Shown: positions 8,857 through 17,904, counted from the stretch's first letter. The stretch is 64,000 nucleotides of DNA from an uncultured Clostridia bacterium (GCA_944368775.1 CALVXB010000002.1:1-64000); one strand, 5' to 3'. Program-made: numbers and translations. Notes: generated by a model not told the origin, from the sequence alone.

Positions 8857-8912
8857 GAAGGCGTAAGCGGGAGTTGTTCCGCATGGCGGCCTCGGCCGCC
8901 GAAGGAGGTCGT

Positions 8913-9977
8913 ATGCCTGAAGAATATGACAGAGATCTCGGGCCCGAACTGCGCACGCCGCAGCCGCCCGCGCAAGAAGATGCGCGGCGGCAAGGGGGAA
9001 CGGGCGGGTGCGCCAACACACAAAACGAGCGGGGAACGCCGCCGCAGGAGGGCTATACGCCGCCGCAGGGAGACCCGGCGGACGCCGCTGCCGCGGGCGC
9101 GGTCTTCGCGGGCTCGGCACGGCCGCACGCAGATGCGGCCGCGGGTGACGGGGCCGCCTTGCAGCCGGCGGGCGGCCCGGCGGGCGCAAGCGATGCGCCC
9201 GCTTCGCCGCAAGCAGATCAGCCCGGCGCGCCAAGCGCGGCCGATGTAAATAGGAACGGCGCGCCCGCCCCGCAGCCGTACGCGCACGGCGCGCCCGCCC
9301 CGCAAGGCGGGCCGGCGGGCAAAGACGGCGCGCAGCCGCCCGCAAACGAGCGGCGCGGGTATATCGCGGTGGCGGTGCTGTGCTTCGTTCTCGCCCTCTT
9401 TGCGTTTGTCCTCGTCGCCTTCATGTGGGATACGAACCTCTTCTGCGGCGGGCTCATCGCCGCGGGCGCGGGCGTCATGCTCATCCTCGGCCGCCGCCGC
9501 CGCGAGGGCTGGGGGCTGCTGACCATGGCGGCCGCCTGCTTCGCCTTCACCCTCTGTTTCTGCATCCAATTCGCCTTCGGTTGGTCGACGACGCTGCTGC
9601 ACCTCGCCCTGACCTTCTTGTTCGCGGGCGGCCTCTTTCTGCTCGGCCTGCTGCATTGCCGCTGCAAGGCGGTCATGCCCGTGCGGCCGCTGCGCGCCCT
9701 CATCCTCGTGCTGTCCGGCTTTTTGTGCCTGTACTTCGGCGCGTACAGCGCGGCCATGGGCGGGCTGTTCTTCATCGGCATGCTCGTCTTTTTGGCGGGG
9801 CTCATCCTGCCCGTCATCGGCTGCGCCATCGGCGTCGTCTGCCTGTGCTTCAAGGAGTGCCGCGCCTCCCGCCCCGCCCTCGCCTGCGCCATCCTCGCCG
9901 TCGCGCTGCCCGTCGCCGCGCTGCTGCTGACCATCCTGCTCTTCAGCACGGGCGTGTGGGTCATCAGCCTTATGTAA
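8913..9977 (+). CDS. Hypothetical membrane protein with Pro/Ala/Gly-rich N-terminal domain
   Basis: 354 residues. The first 145 are low complexity (Pro, Ala, Gly, Gln, Asp) and contain a short duplicated segment, NGAPAPQPYAHGAPAPQGG. The rest is six to seven hydrophobic helices starting at YIAVAVLCFVLALFAFVLVA. There are no catalytic motifs and no family was recognised. The start is the ATG behind GAAGGAGG, not the in-frame ATGs further up. It is 12 bases upstream of the PstS-like gene, so the two are co-transcribed and may act together. Confidence 0.6.
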   Translation: MPEEYDRDLGPELRTPQPPAQEDARRQGGTGGCANTQNERGTPPQEGYTPPQGDPADAAAAGAVFAGSARPHADAAAGDGAALQPAGGPAGASDAPASPQADQPGAPSAADVNRNGAPAPQPYAHGAPAPQGGPAGKDGAQPPANERRGYIAVAVLCFVLALFAFVLVAFMWDTNLFCGGLIAAGAGVMLILGRRRREGWGLLTMAAACFAFTLCFCIQFAFGWSTTLLHLALTFLFAGGLFLLGLLHCRCKAVMPVRPLRALILVLSGFLCLYFGAYSAAMGGLFFIGMLVFLAGLILPVIGCAIGVVCLCFKECRASRPALACAILAVALPVAALLLTILLFSTGVWVISLM

Positions 9978-9989
9978 GGGGGGATCGAT

Positions 9990-11192
9990 ATGAAAAATTC
10001 CGCAAAGCGCGCGCTCGGCATCTCGCTGCGCACCCTCGGCACGCTCGCCGCGTGGGCGGCGGCGTTCGCAGTTCTCTGGCACTTTGAATATCTGCAGCAA
10101 TGGACGCAGATCGACAACGTCGTCGGCGCCGTGCCCGTCGCCCTCGCCCTGCTGTTTGCGGGCGGCTGCACCTTTCTGCTGTGGATCAAGTTCCGCAGGG
10201 CGGCCGCGCCCGCAGCCATCGCGGCGGCGGCCGTCGTCCTGCTCTCGGCGGCGCTCTTCCCCAACGCCTTGCGCGGCAATTGGTGGATCGATTACGGGCT
10301 GAGTTCTTCCGAAGGGGATAAGCCCGACCTGACCGTGTACGACCCCTTTATTGAAGGCTCGCTCGCGGCGACGCTGGACGGAGAGGCATCCCTGCACATG
10401 GAAGGGGATCTTCCCCTCCTCGACGGAGCCACCGCCCTCTACCCCGTGTACGCGGCCTTCGCGCAGGCGGTGTACGCCGAAGAGGACTTCGTCCTCGGCG
10501 AGACCATCCGCTGCACCAACACGGCGGGCGCGTACAGCGCGCTCATCGCGGGCGAGCGCGACATCATCTTCTGCGCCGGCCCTTCCGCCACCCAGCGCGC
10601 CGCCGCCGAAGAGGCGGGCGTCGAGCTGTGCCTCACCCCCATCGGCAGGGAGGCGTTCGTATTCGTCGCCGCGAAGGGCAACCCCGTCGACGGGCTGACC
10701 TCGCAGCAGATCTACAACATCTACACGGGCAAGACGGCGCTGTGGAGCACCCTCGGCTGGGAGGAGGGCGGCCGCATCCTCGCCTTCCGCCGCCCCGAAA
10801 CGTCGGGCAGCGAGTCGGGGCTGACCAACCTCGTCATGCAGGGCAGGCCCCTCCTCGCGCCGCAGCCGCTGCCGGACAGCAGCCTCGTCGGCACCAACAG
10901 CCTCATGAAGCAGATCACCGTCGAATGGCAGGGCGTGCAGCCCGCGCTCGGCTACTCGTATCGCTTTTACGCGGAGACCATGTACGCCAACCCGGGCGCC
11001 AAGCTGCTCGAGATAGACGGCTACGCCCCCAACGACGAAAACATCCGCAGCGGCAAGTACCCCTTCGTCGGCGAGGTGTACGCCGTCACCATCGGCGAGC
11101 CGCAGGGCAGGGCAAAGCAGCTGCTCGATTGGATCCTCTCGCCCGAAGGGCAGACGCTGGTAGAGCGCTCGGGCTACGCGCCCCTCGCCTGA
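9990..11192 (+). CDS. Membrane-anchored PstS-like substrate-binding protein
   Basis: 400 residues. Two to three hydrophobic helices (about 10-35, 45-65 and 70-90) anchor an extracytoplasmic periplasmic-binding-protein-like domain. DGATALYPVYAAFAQAVY and FVFVAAKGNPVDGLTSQQIYNIYTGK are typical of phosphate-binding PstS-like proteins (PBP_like_2), and PETSGSESG resembles the R-x-x-x-SGS loop that binds oxyanion in PstS. No lipobox and no Pst ABC permease or ATPase genes are nearby, so sensing or a stand-alone binding role is as likely as transport. The hairpin at 11281 follows. Confidence 0.7.
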   Translation: MKNSAKRALGISLRTLGTLAAWAAAFAVLWHFEYLQQWTQIDNVVGAVPVALALLFAGGCTFLLWIKFRRAAAPAAIAAAAVVLLSAALFPNALRGNWWIDYGLSSSEGDKPDLTVYDPFIEGSLAATLDGEASLHMEGDLPLLDGATALYPVYAAFAQAVYAEEDFVLGETIRCTNTAGAYSALIAGERDIIFCAGPSATQRAAAEEAGVELCLTPIGREAFVFVAAKGNPVDGLTSQQIYNIYTGKTALWSTLGWEEGGRILAFRRPETSGSESGLTNLVMQGRPLLAPQPLPDSSLVGTNSLMKQITVEWQGVQPALGYSYRFYAETMYANPGAKLLEIDGYAPNDENIRSGKYPFVGEVYAVTIGEPQGRAKQLLDWILSPEGQTLVERSGYAPLA

Positions 11193-11280
11193 CGGCGCTG
11201 CGCAATACCGGCCCGCTGCGGGGGCGGCGCGGCGCAATACCGATCACCAAACAGGTCCGAACAAGACCTCCTTTCCTTAT

Positions 11281-11312
11281 AGGGCGGCCGCCCCGCGCGG
11301 GGCGGCCGCCCT
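11281..11312 (+). terminator. Perfect 14-bp hairpin
   Basis: AGGGCGGCCGCCCC and its exact complement around GCGC. It is followed by CTTGCCGTCTTTTGCCGTCTTTT, a T-rich but interrupted tail. It probably terminates the 8913-11192 transcript. Confidence 0.65.
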
Positions 11313-11416
11313 CTTGCCGTCTTTTGCCGTCTTTTGCCGCTGTTGGTGGGTTTTTCTTATAAAGTTGCGTTTTTTGTGATAATTTTGCAATCGGAGTGAG
11401 AAATTTCGCGCAACGC

Positions 11417-11445
11417 TTGCAATTTCATCCTTCTCTTGGTATAAT
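11417..11445 (+). promoter_or_regulatory. Promoter of the permuted GH3 gene
   Basis: TTGCAA, 17-bp spacer, TATAAT with an upstream TGG. The -35 context CTTGCAATTT is shared with the first promoter of the next GH3 gene (14041). Confidence 0.8.
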
Positions 11446-11515
11446 AAAAAAGTAAAAGCAGTACCCTGCCCTATTTTTGCCGCATCGCAGCGGCTCTGCA
11501 AAGGAGAACAGACAC

Positions 11516-13951
11516 ATGGGACCCATCCGCAAGCTCTTCCGCAACATCGCGCGCTTCGTCGTAGACAAGGCGATGGGCAACGGCCTGATGCAGGAAGAGA
11601 CGGAGGCCTCCGGCGAGGGGAGCGTATCGCCGCGCACGGCGGCGCTGCTGCGGCAGGCCGCGGCGGACGGCATCGTCCTTTTGAAGAACGACGGCACCCT
11701 GCCCCTGCGCCGCGGCGCGCGCGTCGCGGTATTCGGGCGCTGCCAATTCGATTATTTTTACGTCGGCTACGGCAGCGGCGGCGACGTCCACCCGCCTTAT
11801 AAGGTATCCCCCGCCGAGGCGATCGCCGAAGCGGCCGCGGACGGGCGGCTGGTGCCCAACGCCGACCTGCTGCAAGTGTACCGCCGCTGGCGCGCCGAGC
11901 CGGACAACGCCCCCGACGACGGCTGGTGGGGGCATTGGCCCATGCACTATCCCGAAATGCCCGTCTCCCGCGTGCTCGCCGAAAGCGCGGCGCGCGCGAG
12001 CGAGGTCGCGCTGGTCATCCTCGGCCGCGCGGCGGGCGAGGACCGCGAAAACAAGACGGAAAAGGGGAGCTATTACCTGACCGGCGAAGAGCGCGCCATG
12101 CTCGACGCGGTCACGGCCGCCTTCAAAAAGACGGTCGTCGTGTTCGACTGCGGCAACGTCGTCGACCTCTCCCTCGTCTGCCGCTACGGCGACAAGATCT
12201 CCGCCCTCGTCTACGCATGGCAGGGGGGCATGGAGAGCGGGCACGCCCTCGTCGACGTGCTCACCGGCGCCGTCTGCCCGAGCGGCAAACTGACGGACAC
12301 CATCGCCGTGCGCTACGGCGACAACCCCTCGGCGCTCGGCTTCGGGGGCAAAAAGTTCAACAATTACGAAGAGGACGTCTACGTCGGCTATCGCTATTTT
12401 GAAACGTTCGCGCGCGACCGCGTGCTCTTCCCCTTCGGCTTCGGCCTCTCGTATACGAGCTTTGCGATGCAGGCGGAATCCTTCCGCCGCGACGGCAGCG
12501 CCTTTTCCGTCGCGGTGCGCGTGCAGAACACAGGCCCTGCCGCGGGCAGGGAGGTCGCGCAGCTGTACGTGCAGCCGCCGCAGGGCAGTTTAGGCAAGCC
12601 CGCGCGCGTGCTCGCCGCCTTCGCCAAGACGCCGCTGCTGCAGCCGGGCGAAAGCTGCCTGCTGCTGCTCACCTGTACCGATTACGACTTCGCCTCCTTC
12701 GACGACACGGGCGCCGCGGGCAGCCGCGGCAGCTACCTGCTCGAGGCGGGCGAGTACACCTTCTATCTCGGTTCCGACGTGCGCTCGGCGCAGCCGGTCG
12801 GCACATTTTACACGCAGGAGAGCGAGGTGCTCGTCACGCTGCGCTCCGTCTGCCCCGTGCAAAACAGCTTTTTGCGCATCGTCAACAAAAACGGCCGCGC
12901 CGTGCGCGAGGCCGTCCCCGTCCTCCCCGTCGACATGAAGGCGCGCATCCTCTCCGCGCTGCCCCCCGCCGTCGGCTATGCGGGGGATCGCGGCATCCGC
13001 CTCGCAGACGTCAAAGAGGGGCGCGCCACGCTCGAAGAGTTCATCTCCCAGCTCACCGACGCCGAGCTGGAGGCGCTCACCCGCGGCTACGGCTGCATGG
13101 GCGCGCCGCAGGGGGTGTCCGGCAACGCGGGCGCGTACGGCGGCATCCTCCCTTCGCTCGTCGAAAAGGGCGTCCCGCCCGTCATCACGACGGACGGCCC
13201 GGCCGGCATCCGCGTCAACCGCCGCGCCTCGCTCCTGCCCTGCGGCACGGCGCTCGCAAGTTCGTGGGATACCTCCCTCGTCGAGGCGGTGTACGCCGCC
13301 GTCGCGGAGGAGATGGAGGCGGTCGGTTCCGATGTGCTGCTCGCCCCGGGCATGAACATCCATCGCAACCCGCTGTGCGGCCGCAATTTTGAATATTATT
13401 CTGAAGACCCGCTGCTCACCGGCAAGCTGGCGGCCGCCGCCGTGCGCGGCATCCAAAGCCGCGGGCGCATGGCCTGCCCCAAGCACTTCGCCGCCAACAA
13501 TCAGGAGAAGAACCGCAACCGCAACGACAGCCGCATCTCCGAGCGCGCCCTGCGCGAGATCTATTTGAAGGGCTTCGAGATCTGCGTGCGCGAGGGGCAG
13601 CCGCGCAACATCATGACAAGCTACAACAAGATCAACGGCGTGTGGAGCCACTATAACTACGACCTCGTCACCACCGTTTTGCGCGAGGAGTGGGGCTTTG
13701 AGGGCGCCGTCGTCACCGATTGGTGGATGAGGAGGAGCGCCAGCCCCGAGTTCCCCGCCCTCAAAGACAACGCTTATCGCGTGCGCGCGCAGGTGGATAT
13801 CCTCATGCCCGGGAATATGGGCTATCTTGGTAAAACGTACAAGTCGGACGGCTCGCTGCTGCGCACTTTGGGCAGGCAGGAGGGCATCACCCGCGGCGAG
13901 CTCGAGCGCTCTGCCGCCAACACGCTGCGCGCCGCCCTGTGGTTGGTATGA
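11516..13951 (+). CDS. Glycoside hydrolase family 3 with permuted domain order (beta-glucosidase type)
   Basis: 811 residues. The order is reversed from usual GH3. The alpha/beta sandwich domain comes first (GIVLLKNDGTLPL near residue 55), then a fibronectin III-like region (FPFGFGLSYTSF near 310). Last comes the TIM barrel with TTDGPAGIR, CGRNFEYYSEDP, KHFAANNQE and the nucleophile Asp in VVTDWW (about 735). The same order is known in Ruminococcus albus and Butyrivibrio beta-glucosidases. No signal peptide is evident, so the enzyme is probably cytoplasmic and acts on imported oligosaccharides. Which sugar it cleaves cannot be read from sequence. Confidence 0.9.
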   Translation: MGPIRKLFRNIARFVVDKAMGNGLMQEETEASGEGSVSPRTAALLRQAAADGIVLLKNDGTLPLRRGARVAVFGRCQFDYFYVGYGSGGDVHPPYKVSPAEAIAEAAADGRLVPNADLLQVYRRWRAEPDNAPDDGWWGHWPMHYPEMPVSRVLAESAARASEVALVILGRAAGEDRENKTEKGSYYLTGEERAMLDAVTAAFKKTVVVFDCGNVVDLSLVCRYGDKISALVYAWQGGMESGHALVDVLTGAVCPSGKLTDTIAVRYGDNPSALGFGGKKFNNYEEDVYVGYRYFETFARDRVLFPFGFGLSYTSFAMQAESFRRDGSAFSVAVRVQNTGPAAGREVAQLYVQPPQGSLGKPARVLAAFAKTPLLQPGESCLLLLTCTDYDFASFDDTGAAGSRGSYLLEAGEYTFYLGSDVRSAQPVGTFYTQESEVLVTLRSVCPVQNSFLRIVNKNGRAVREAVPVLPVDMKARILSALPPAVGYAGDRGIRLADVKEGRATLEEFISQLTDAELEALTRGYGCMGAPQGVSGNAGAYGGILPSLVEKGVPPVITTDGPAGIRVNRRASLLPCGTALASSWDTSLVEAVYAAVAEEMEAVGSDVLLAPGMNIHRNPLCGRNFEYYSEDPLLTGKLAAAAVRGIQSRGRMACPKHFAANNQEKNRNRNDSRISERALREIYLKGFEICVREGQPRNIMTSYNKINGVWSHYNYDLVTTVLREEWGFEGAVVTDWWMRRSASPEFPALKDNAYRVRAQVDILMPGNMGYLGKTYKSDGSLLRTLGRQEGITRGELERSAANTLRAALWLV

Positions 13952-14040
13952 CGACATGTGCATAGTGCACAAAAAAATGCAATTTTGTGTACGCTCGGTT
14001 ACCAATTATAACAAATTTTTGACCGTTTAAGACAAAACAC

Positions 14041-14068
14041 TTGCAATTTATGACGGAAGTGTTATAAT
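14041..14068 (+). promoter_or_regulatory. Upstream promoter (P1) of the canonical GH3 gene
   Basis: TTGCAA, 16-bp spacer, TATAAT. It gives a leader of about 260 nt. The -35 region matches that of the GH3 promoter at 11417. Confidence 0.7.
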
Positions 14069-14192
14069 AGATAAGAAGTGCGGCATCCGCGAAAAACGCG
14101 GCGAGCCTCCGTATGGCGGATGGTGGGGGAAGGGCGTGCGCGCGGCGCGCGTGCAAATCAGGCCGCAAAACGAACAAAATAGGTAAATAGTG

Positions 14193-14220
14193 TTGCATAT
14201 TTTCAAAAGTATGATATAAT
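14193..14220 (+). promoter_or_regulatory. Downstream promoter (P2) of the canonical GH3 gene
   Basis: TTGCAT, 16-bp spacer, TATAAT, about 115 nt before the start codon. Confidence 0.7.
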
Positions 14221-14334
14221 GACTCGGAGAGGGGGCGCAAATTTGTCCCCGTGCAGCACGTCTAAAAGCGGTAAAATAGCGCGAGACACGCGCTTTTCGG
14301 CATCTGCCGATACGGAAAACGGAGGGAGTGAAAG

Positions 14335-16812
14335 ATGAAAAAACAACTCAAGTATGCGAACATCATCTCGAAGCTGAGCGTACAGCAGAAAGCGGACCTT
14401 ATGACGGGCCGTGATTTCTGGTCTACGCTGAACATCGACGAGCTGGGTATCCCGTCGGCCTACCTGTCCGACGGCCCGCACGGCCTGCGCAAACAGGCGG
14501 CGGCCGCCGACCACCTCGGCCTCAACCCGAGCATCCCGGCGACCTGCTACCCCACGGCGGCGACGATGGCAAACAGCTGGGATACCGAGCTGGGCGAAAA
14601 GCTGGGCGAGTTCCTCGGCGAGGAAGCGGCTTCGATGGAAGTCAACGTCCTGCTCGGCCCGGGCATGAACATCAAGCGCAGCCCGCTGTGCGGCCGTAAC
14701 TTCGAGTACTTCTCGGAGGACCCGTACCTCGCCGGCAAAATGGCGGCGGCGTACGTGCGCGGCATCCAAAAGAAGGGCATCTCCGGCTGCATCAAGCACT
14801 TTGCCGCCAACAACCAAGAGCAGCGCCGCATGGTCATCGACACCATCGTCGACGAGCGCACCCTGCGCGAGATCTACCTCACCGGGTTCGAGATCGCCGT
14901 CGAAGAGGGCAAGCCGCGCACCATCATGTCCTCGTACAACAAGCTCAACGGCACCCACACCAACGAGAATATGCACCTGATGAAGGACATCCTCCGCGGC
15001 GATTGGGGCTACGACGGCGTGGTCGTCACCGACTGGGCGGGCAGCAATGACCGCGTGCAGGGTGCCATCGCCGGCAACGAGCTCGAAATGCCCGGCTGCC
15101 GCTACGGCTCGGACGACGTCGTCAAGGCGCTCACCGAGGGCTACACCATCCCCGAATACGTCAAAGAATACCCCGCGCAGTACGAAGCGGTCGCACAGGG
15201 CATCAAGGACGGCAAGCTGGACGAGGACGTCGTCGACGAGCTGCTCGACCGCCTGCTCGACCTCATTTTGACCACCGACAAAGTCGTCAAGGCCGCGCCG
15301 AAGGAATTCAACAAAGAGGCGCACCACATCTTTGCAGAAAAGTGCGCGGAAGCGTGCATGGTCCTTCTCAAAAACGAGAAAAACGCCCTCCCGCTCAACA
15401 AAGACGAAAAGGTCTGCATCATCGGCGACTTCGCCAAGAACCCCCGCTACCAGGGCGCGGGCTCTTCCGTCGTCAACCCGACCAAGCTGGACAACGTCAT
15501 CGACTGCGTCGGCGAATATCCCATCAACTACATCGGTTACGCTCAGGGCTACGAGCGGTACGGCAAGGCCAACCGCAAGCTCGCCAAAGAGGCGATGGCT
15601 CTCGCCGCCAAGGCGGATAAGATCGTCTTCTTTATGGGCCTCGACGAAGTCAGCGAGGCCGAGGGCATCGACCGCATGGATATGAAGATCCCCGCCAACC
15701 AGCGCGAGATGCTCTCCCTGCTCTACACGCTGGACAAGCCCGTCGTCGTGGTGCTGTGCTGCGGCAGCTCGGTCGAGCTGCAGAGCACGGACAGCGCCGC
15801 CGCCATCGTGCACGCGTATCTGAGCGGCCAGGCGGGCGCGCGCGCCATCCTCGGCGTGCTCACCGGCAAAGTCAACCCCTCCGGCAAACTCGCAGAGAGC
15901 TATCCCGAAAAGTACGAAGACTGCTCCTCCGCGGCCCGCTTCCCCGGCAAGGCGGCGAGCGTCGAGTACCGCGAAGGCCTCTACGTCGGCTACCGCTACT
16001 ATGATACGGCGGGCGTGCCTGTGCGCTATCCCTTCGGCTTCGGTCTCAGCTACACGACCTTCGAGTATTCCGGCCTGAAAGTCGATAAAGACGGCGTCAC
16101 CTTCACCATCAAAAATACCGGCAAGCGCGACGGCGCCGAGATCGCGCAGATGTACATCGGCAAAAAGGACAGCAAGCTGTTCCGCCCCGCGCACGAGCTC
16201 AAGGGCTTCGCGAAAGTCGCCCTCAAGGCGGGCGAGAGCAAAGAGGTCAAGATCCCCTTCGACAAGCGCTCGTTCCGCTACTTCAACGTCAAGACGAATA
16301 CATGGGAAGAAGAAGGGGGCAAGTACGAGGTGTACATCGGCGCGTCCTGCGCAGATCTGCGCCTGCAGGGCAGCGTCGAGCGCGCCGGCACCAAGGCCGC
16401 GATCCCGTACGACGCCTCCAAGCTCCCCAGCTATTACAGCGGCAAGGCAGAAGACGTCGGCAAAGACGAGTTCGAGGCGCTGCTCGGCCGTCCCATCCCG
16501 CGCGCTACCTACAAGTTCTATAAAAAGCGCCGCATGATCATCGACGAGAACAGCACGGTCGCAGACCTTCGCTACTCTCGCCGCTGGGTAGGCCGTTTCT
16601 TCAGCTGGGCGATCCGCTTCGCGCACGCCTTCTTGTGGAAGATCGGCCAAAAGACGACCGCAAACACCATCATGATGGGCATGGTCCACCAGCCGGTGCG
16701 CGGCCTGGCCAAGTACGGCGGCATGAGCCGCAGACAGATGGAGGCAATGCTGATGATGTTCAACGGACATCTGTTCAAGGGCATCGGTCAGTTTTTCTCG
16801 AAAGGTAAATAA
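14335..16812 (+). CDS. Glycoside hydrolase family 3, canonical order
   Basis: 825 residues in the usual order: TIM barrel with LSDGPHGLR, CGRNFEYFSEDP, KHFAANNQEQ and nucleophile Asp in VVTDWAGS (about residue 233), then the alpha/beta sandwich (CMVLLKNEKNALPLN), then a fibronectin III-like domain (FPFGFGLSYTTFEYSG). About 110 C-terminal residues beyond the usual end are Lys/Arg/Met-rich and contain FFSWAIRFAHAFLWK, which could be a membrane-associating helix. No signal peptide is present. It is probably a beta-glucosidase or related exo-glycosidase. The membrane protein gene follows after 24 bases, so both are one operon. Confidence 0.92.
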   Translation: MKKQLKYANIISKLSVQQKADLMTGRDFWSTLNIDELGIPSAYLSDGPHGLRKQAAAADHLGLNPSIPATCYPTAATMANSWDTELGEKLGEFLGEEAASMEVNVLLGPGMNIKRSPLCGRNFEYFSEDPYLAGKMAAAYVRGIQKKGISGCIKHFAANNQEQRRMVIDTIVDERTLREIYLTGFEIAVEEGKPRTIMSSYNKLNGTHTNENMHLMKDILRGDWGYDGVVVTDWAGSNDRVQGAIAGNELEMPGCRYGSDDVVKALTEGYTIPEYVKEYPAQYEAVAQGIKDGKLDEDVVDELLDRLLDLILTTDKVVKAAPKEFNKEAHHIFAEKCAEACMVLLKNEKNALPLNKDEKVCIIGDFAKNPRYQGAGSSVVNPTKLDNVIDCVGEYPINYIGYAQGYERYGKANRKLAKEAMALAAKADKIVFFMGLDEVSEAEGIDRMDMKIPANQREMLSLLYTLDKPVVVVLCCGSSVELQSTDSAAAIVHAYLSGQAGARAILGVLTGKVNPSGKLAESYPEKYEDCSSAARFPGKAASVEYREGLYVGYRYYDTAGVPVRYPFGFGLSYTTFEYSGLKVDKDGVTFTIKNTGKRDGAEIAQMYIGKKDSKLFRPAHELKGFAKVALKAGESKEVKIPFDKRSFRYFNVKTNTWEEEGGKYEVYIGASCADLRLQGSVERAGTKAAIPYDASKLPSYYSGKAEDVGKDEFEALLGRPIPRATYKFYKKRRMIIDENSTVADLRYSRRWVGRFFSWAIRFAHAFLWKIGQKTTANTIMMGMVHQPVRGLAKYGGMSRRQMEAMLMMFNGHLFKGIGQFFSKGK

Positions 16813-16836
16813 TTTAATAGTGTGGAGGAAACGGAA

Positions 16837-17904
16837 ATGAGTAATCAAGTGCAGGCACTGACGGCCGCCGACGAAGCAAAACTGCAACCGAAGCCGCTGT
16901 CGCAGAATGGATTTGTCGCCTTCTGGCAGAAGATCTGGCGTTGGTGGCAGGGCGTATGGTACGGCTTTGCGGAAAAACATCCCAAGCTGTCCAACCTCAT
17001 CTACATGGTGTTCTTCTTCATCGTGTTCAGCTACGGCGTCACGATCTGGCAGCTGCTCGTCATGCTCTTCCTGCCGTATGCGTTTGCAGGTTTGGCAGAG
17101 ATCGAGTTTATCTGGCCGGCAGTGAACTTTACGATCGGCGATACAGAGCTCACATACGCGATCTTCAACGAGCCTGTCCGTTATCTCGAAGACGGCAGCG
17201 TCAACCCGCTCGGCGGCTTGGGCAACTTCATCGCATTCGAGATCGCAGTCTTCACCGCGCAGTGCATCAACATGCCCCTGCAGCGCAACATCACCTATCG
17301 CTCGCACGGCAACCCCGTCTGGCAGGCGATGTGGTACTTCATCGGCTGGGTGGGCGTCTCCATCTTCACGAACGCTCTGTGGGGCATCGTGTATCCCTTC
17401 ATCGATACCCTTTGGGGCTGGCCTGACTTTGTGATCACCCTCATCAAGACGGTCATCACGGGCGGTGTCTCGATGGTCGTGTTCTTCTTCATATTCCTCG
17501 TCATCTTCCCCGATGTCAACAAGACGGAGGCCAAGAGAAAAGCCGCCCTCGAAGCCGCGAAAGAGTCCGGCGACGCTTCTAAGATCGCGAAGGCGCAGGA
17601 ACAGTACGACATCGCGCTCGAGCATAAGCGCCGCTTCGATGCCGAAAAGTCTTACGCTTCCGTCAACTCCATCGCCGAGGCCAAGATCAACGGCTACAAC
17701 GGTATGAAGAATAAGCTCGAAAAGGCGAAGGCCGCCGGCAAGGCAGAAGAGGTCAAAGAGCTCGAAGCGATGTGCGCAAAGATGGCCGCCGCCGCCCTCG
17801 AAGCGGTGAACACCCGCGACGAGGTCGCCCCGAAGGAAAAGGCGATCATCGACGAGGTCAAGGCTTCCCAGGCTGCCCGCAAGGCCGCCAAGAAGGCCGC
17901 GTAA
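16837..17904 (+). CDS. Membrane protein of unknown function, GtrA-like topology, with coiled-coil tail
   Basis: 355 residues. Four hydrophobic helices lie between about residues 50 and 225. Between helices two and three is NMPLQRNITYRSHGN, which resembles the N-R-x-x-T-F motif of GtrA-type flippase-associated proteins, but the resemblance is weak. The last 130 residues are Lys/Ala/Glu-rich and strongly helical, probably a cytoplasmic coiled coil. I chose the ATG six bases after GTGGAGGAA rather than the in-frame GTG at 16822 inside that ribosome site. Placement between GH3 and a glycosyltransferase suggests envelope glycan work, by inference. Confidence 0.6.
   Translation: MSNQVQALTAADEAKLQPKPLSQNGFVAFWQKIWRWWQGVWYGFAEKHPKLSNLIYMVFFFIVFSYGVTIWQLLVMLFLPYAFAGLAEIEFIWPAVNFTIGDTELTYAIFNEPVRYLEDGSVNPLGGLGNFIAFEIAVFTAQCINMPLQRNITYRSHGNPVWQAMWYFIGWVGVSIFTNALWGIVYPFIDTLWGWPDFVITLIKTVITGGVSMVVFFFIFLVIFPDVNKTEAKRKAALEAAKESGDASKIAKAQEQYDIALEHKRRFDAEKSYASVNSIAEAKINGYNGMKNKLEKAKAAGKAEEVKELEAMCAKMAAAALEAVNTRDEVAPKEKAIIDEVKASQAARKAAKKAA

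Larger units (their letters stand above)
8038..8912. other. Gene-free, AT-rich, stem-loop-dense intergenic region
   Basis: About 875 bp without a convincing gene, markedly richer in A/T than its surroundings. Visible hairpins lie at 8084-8111, 8112-8156 (arms AGCGGCGCGC), 8246-8284 (arms AGAATTTCTTTT), 8296-8334 (terminator-like) and 8722-8753 (14-bp perfect stem). AAGGGCACGCCTTT occurs at 8127 and again at 8356. A 37-bp direct repeat, a near-palindromic tandem pair and a promoter are listed separately. It may be a decayed insertion or a cluster of short dispersed repeats. Confidence 0.6.
11193..11515 (+). other. Intergenic region: terminator and GH3 promoter
   Basis: 323 bp. It holds two similar GC-rich stretches (GCGCAATACCG around 11200 and GGCGCAATACCG around 11230), the hairpin at 11281-11312, a 10-bp tandem GCCGTCTTTT, and the promoter of the following GH3 gene. 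No coding sequence is visible. Confidence 0.6.
13952..14334 (+). other. Intergenic region with two promoters for the second GH3
   Basis: 383 bp. It holds a small hairpin GTGCA-TAG-TGCAC (13961-13973), two promoters (14041 and 14193), a GC hairpin around 14135-14155, and in the leader the hairpins AGCGCG-AGACA-CGCGCT (14278-14294) and CGGCA-TC-TGCCG. The ribosome site is GGAGGGAG. No coding sequence is seen. Confidence 0.6.

Noticed and set aside
8353..8866. Small open frames in the AT-rich island (for example 8353-8547 and 8594-8866)
   Set aside because: They run through hairpins and repeats, lack ribosome sites and show no domain; the second runs into the promoter of the 8913 gene.
13961..13973. 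GTGCATAGTGCAC as another copy of the 47-52 kb element
   Set aside because: It shares only GCATAGT; the AGTACT centre and the CATAA tail are missing.
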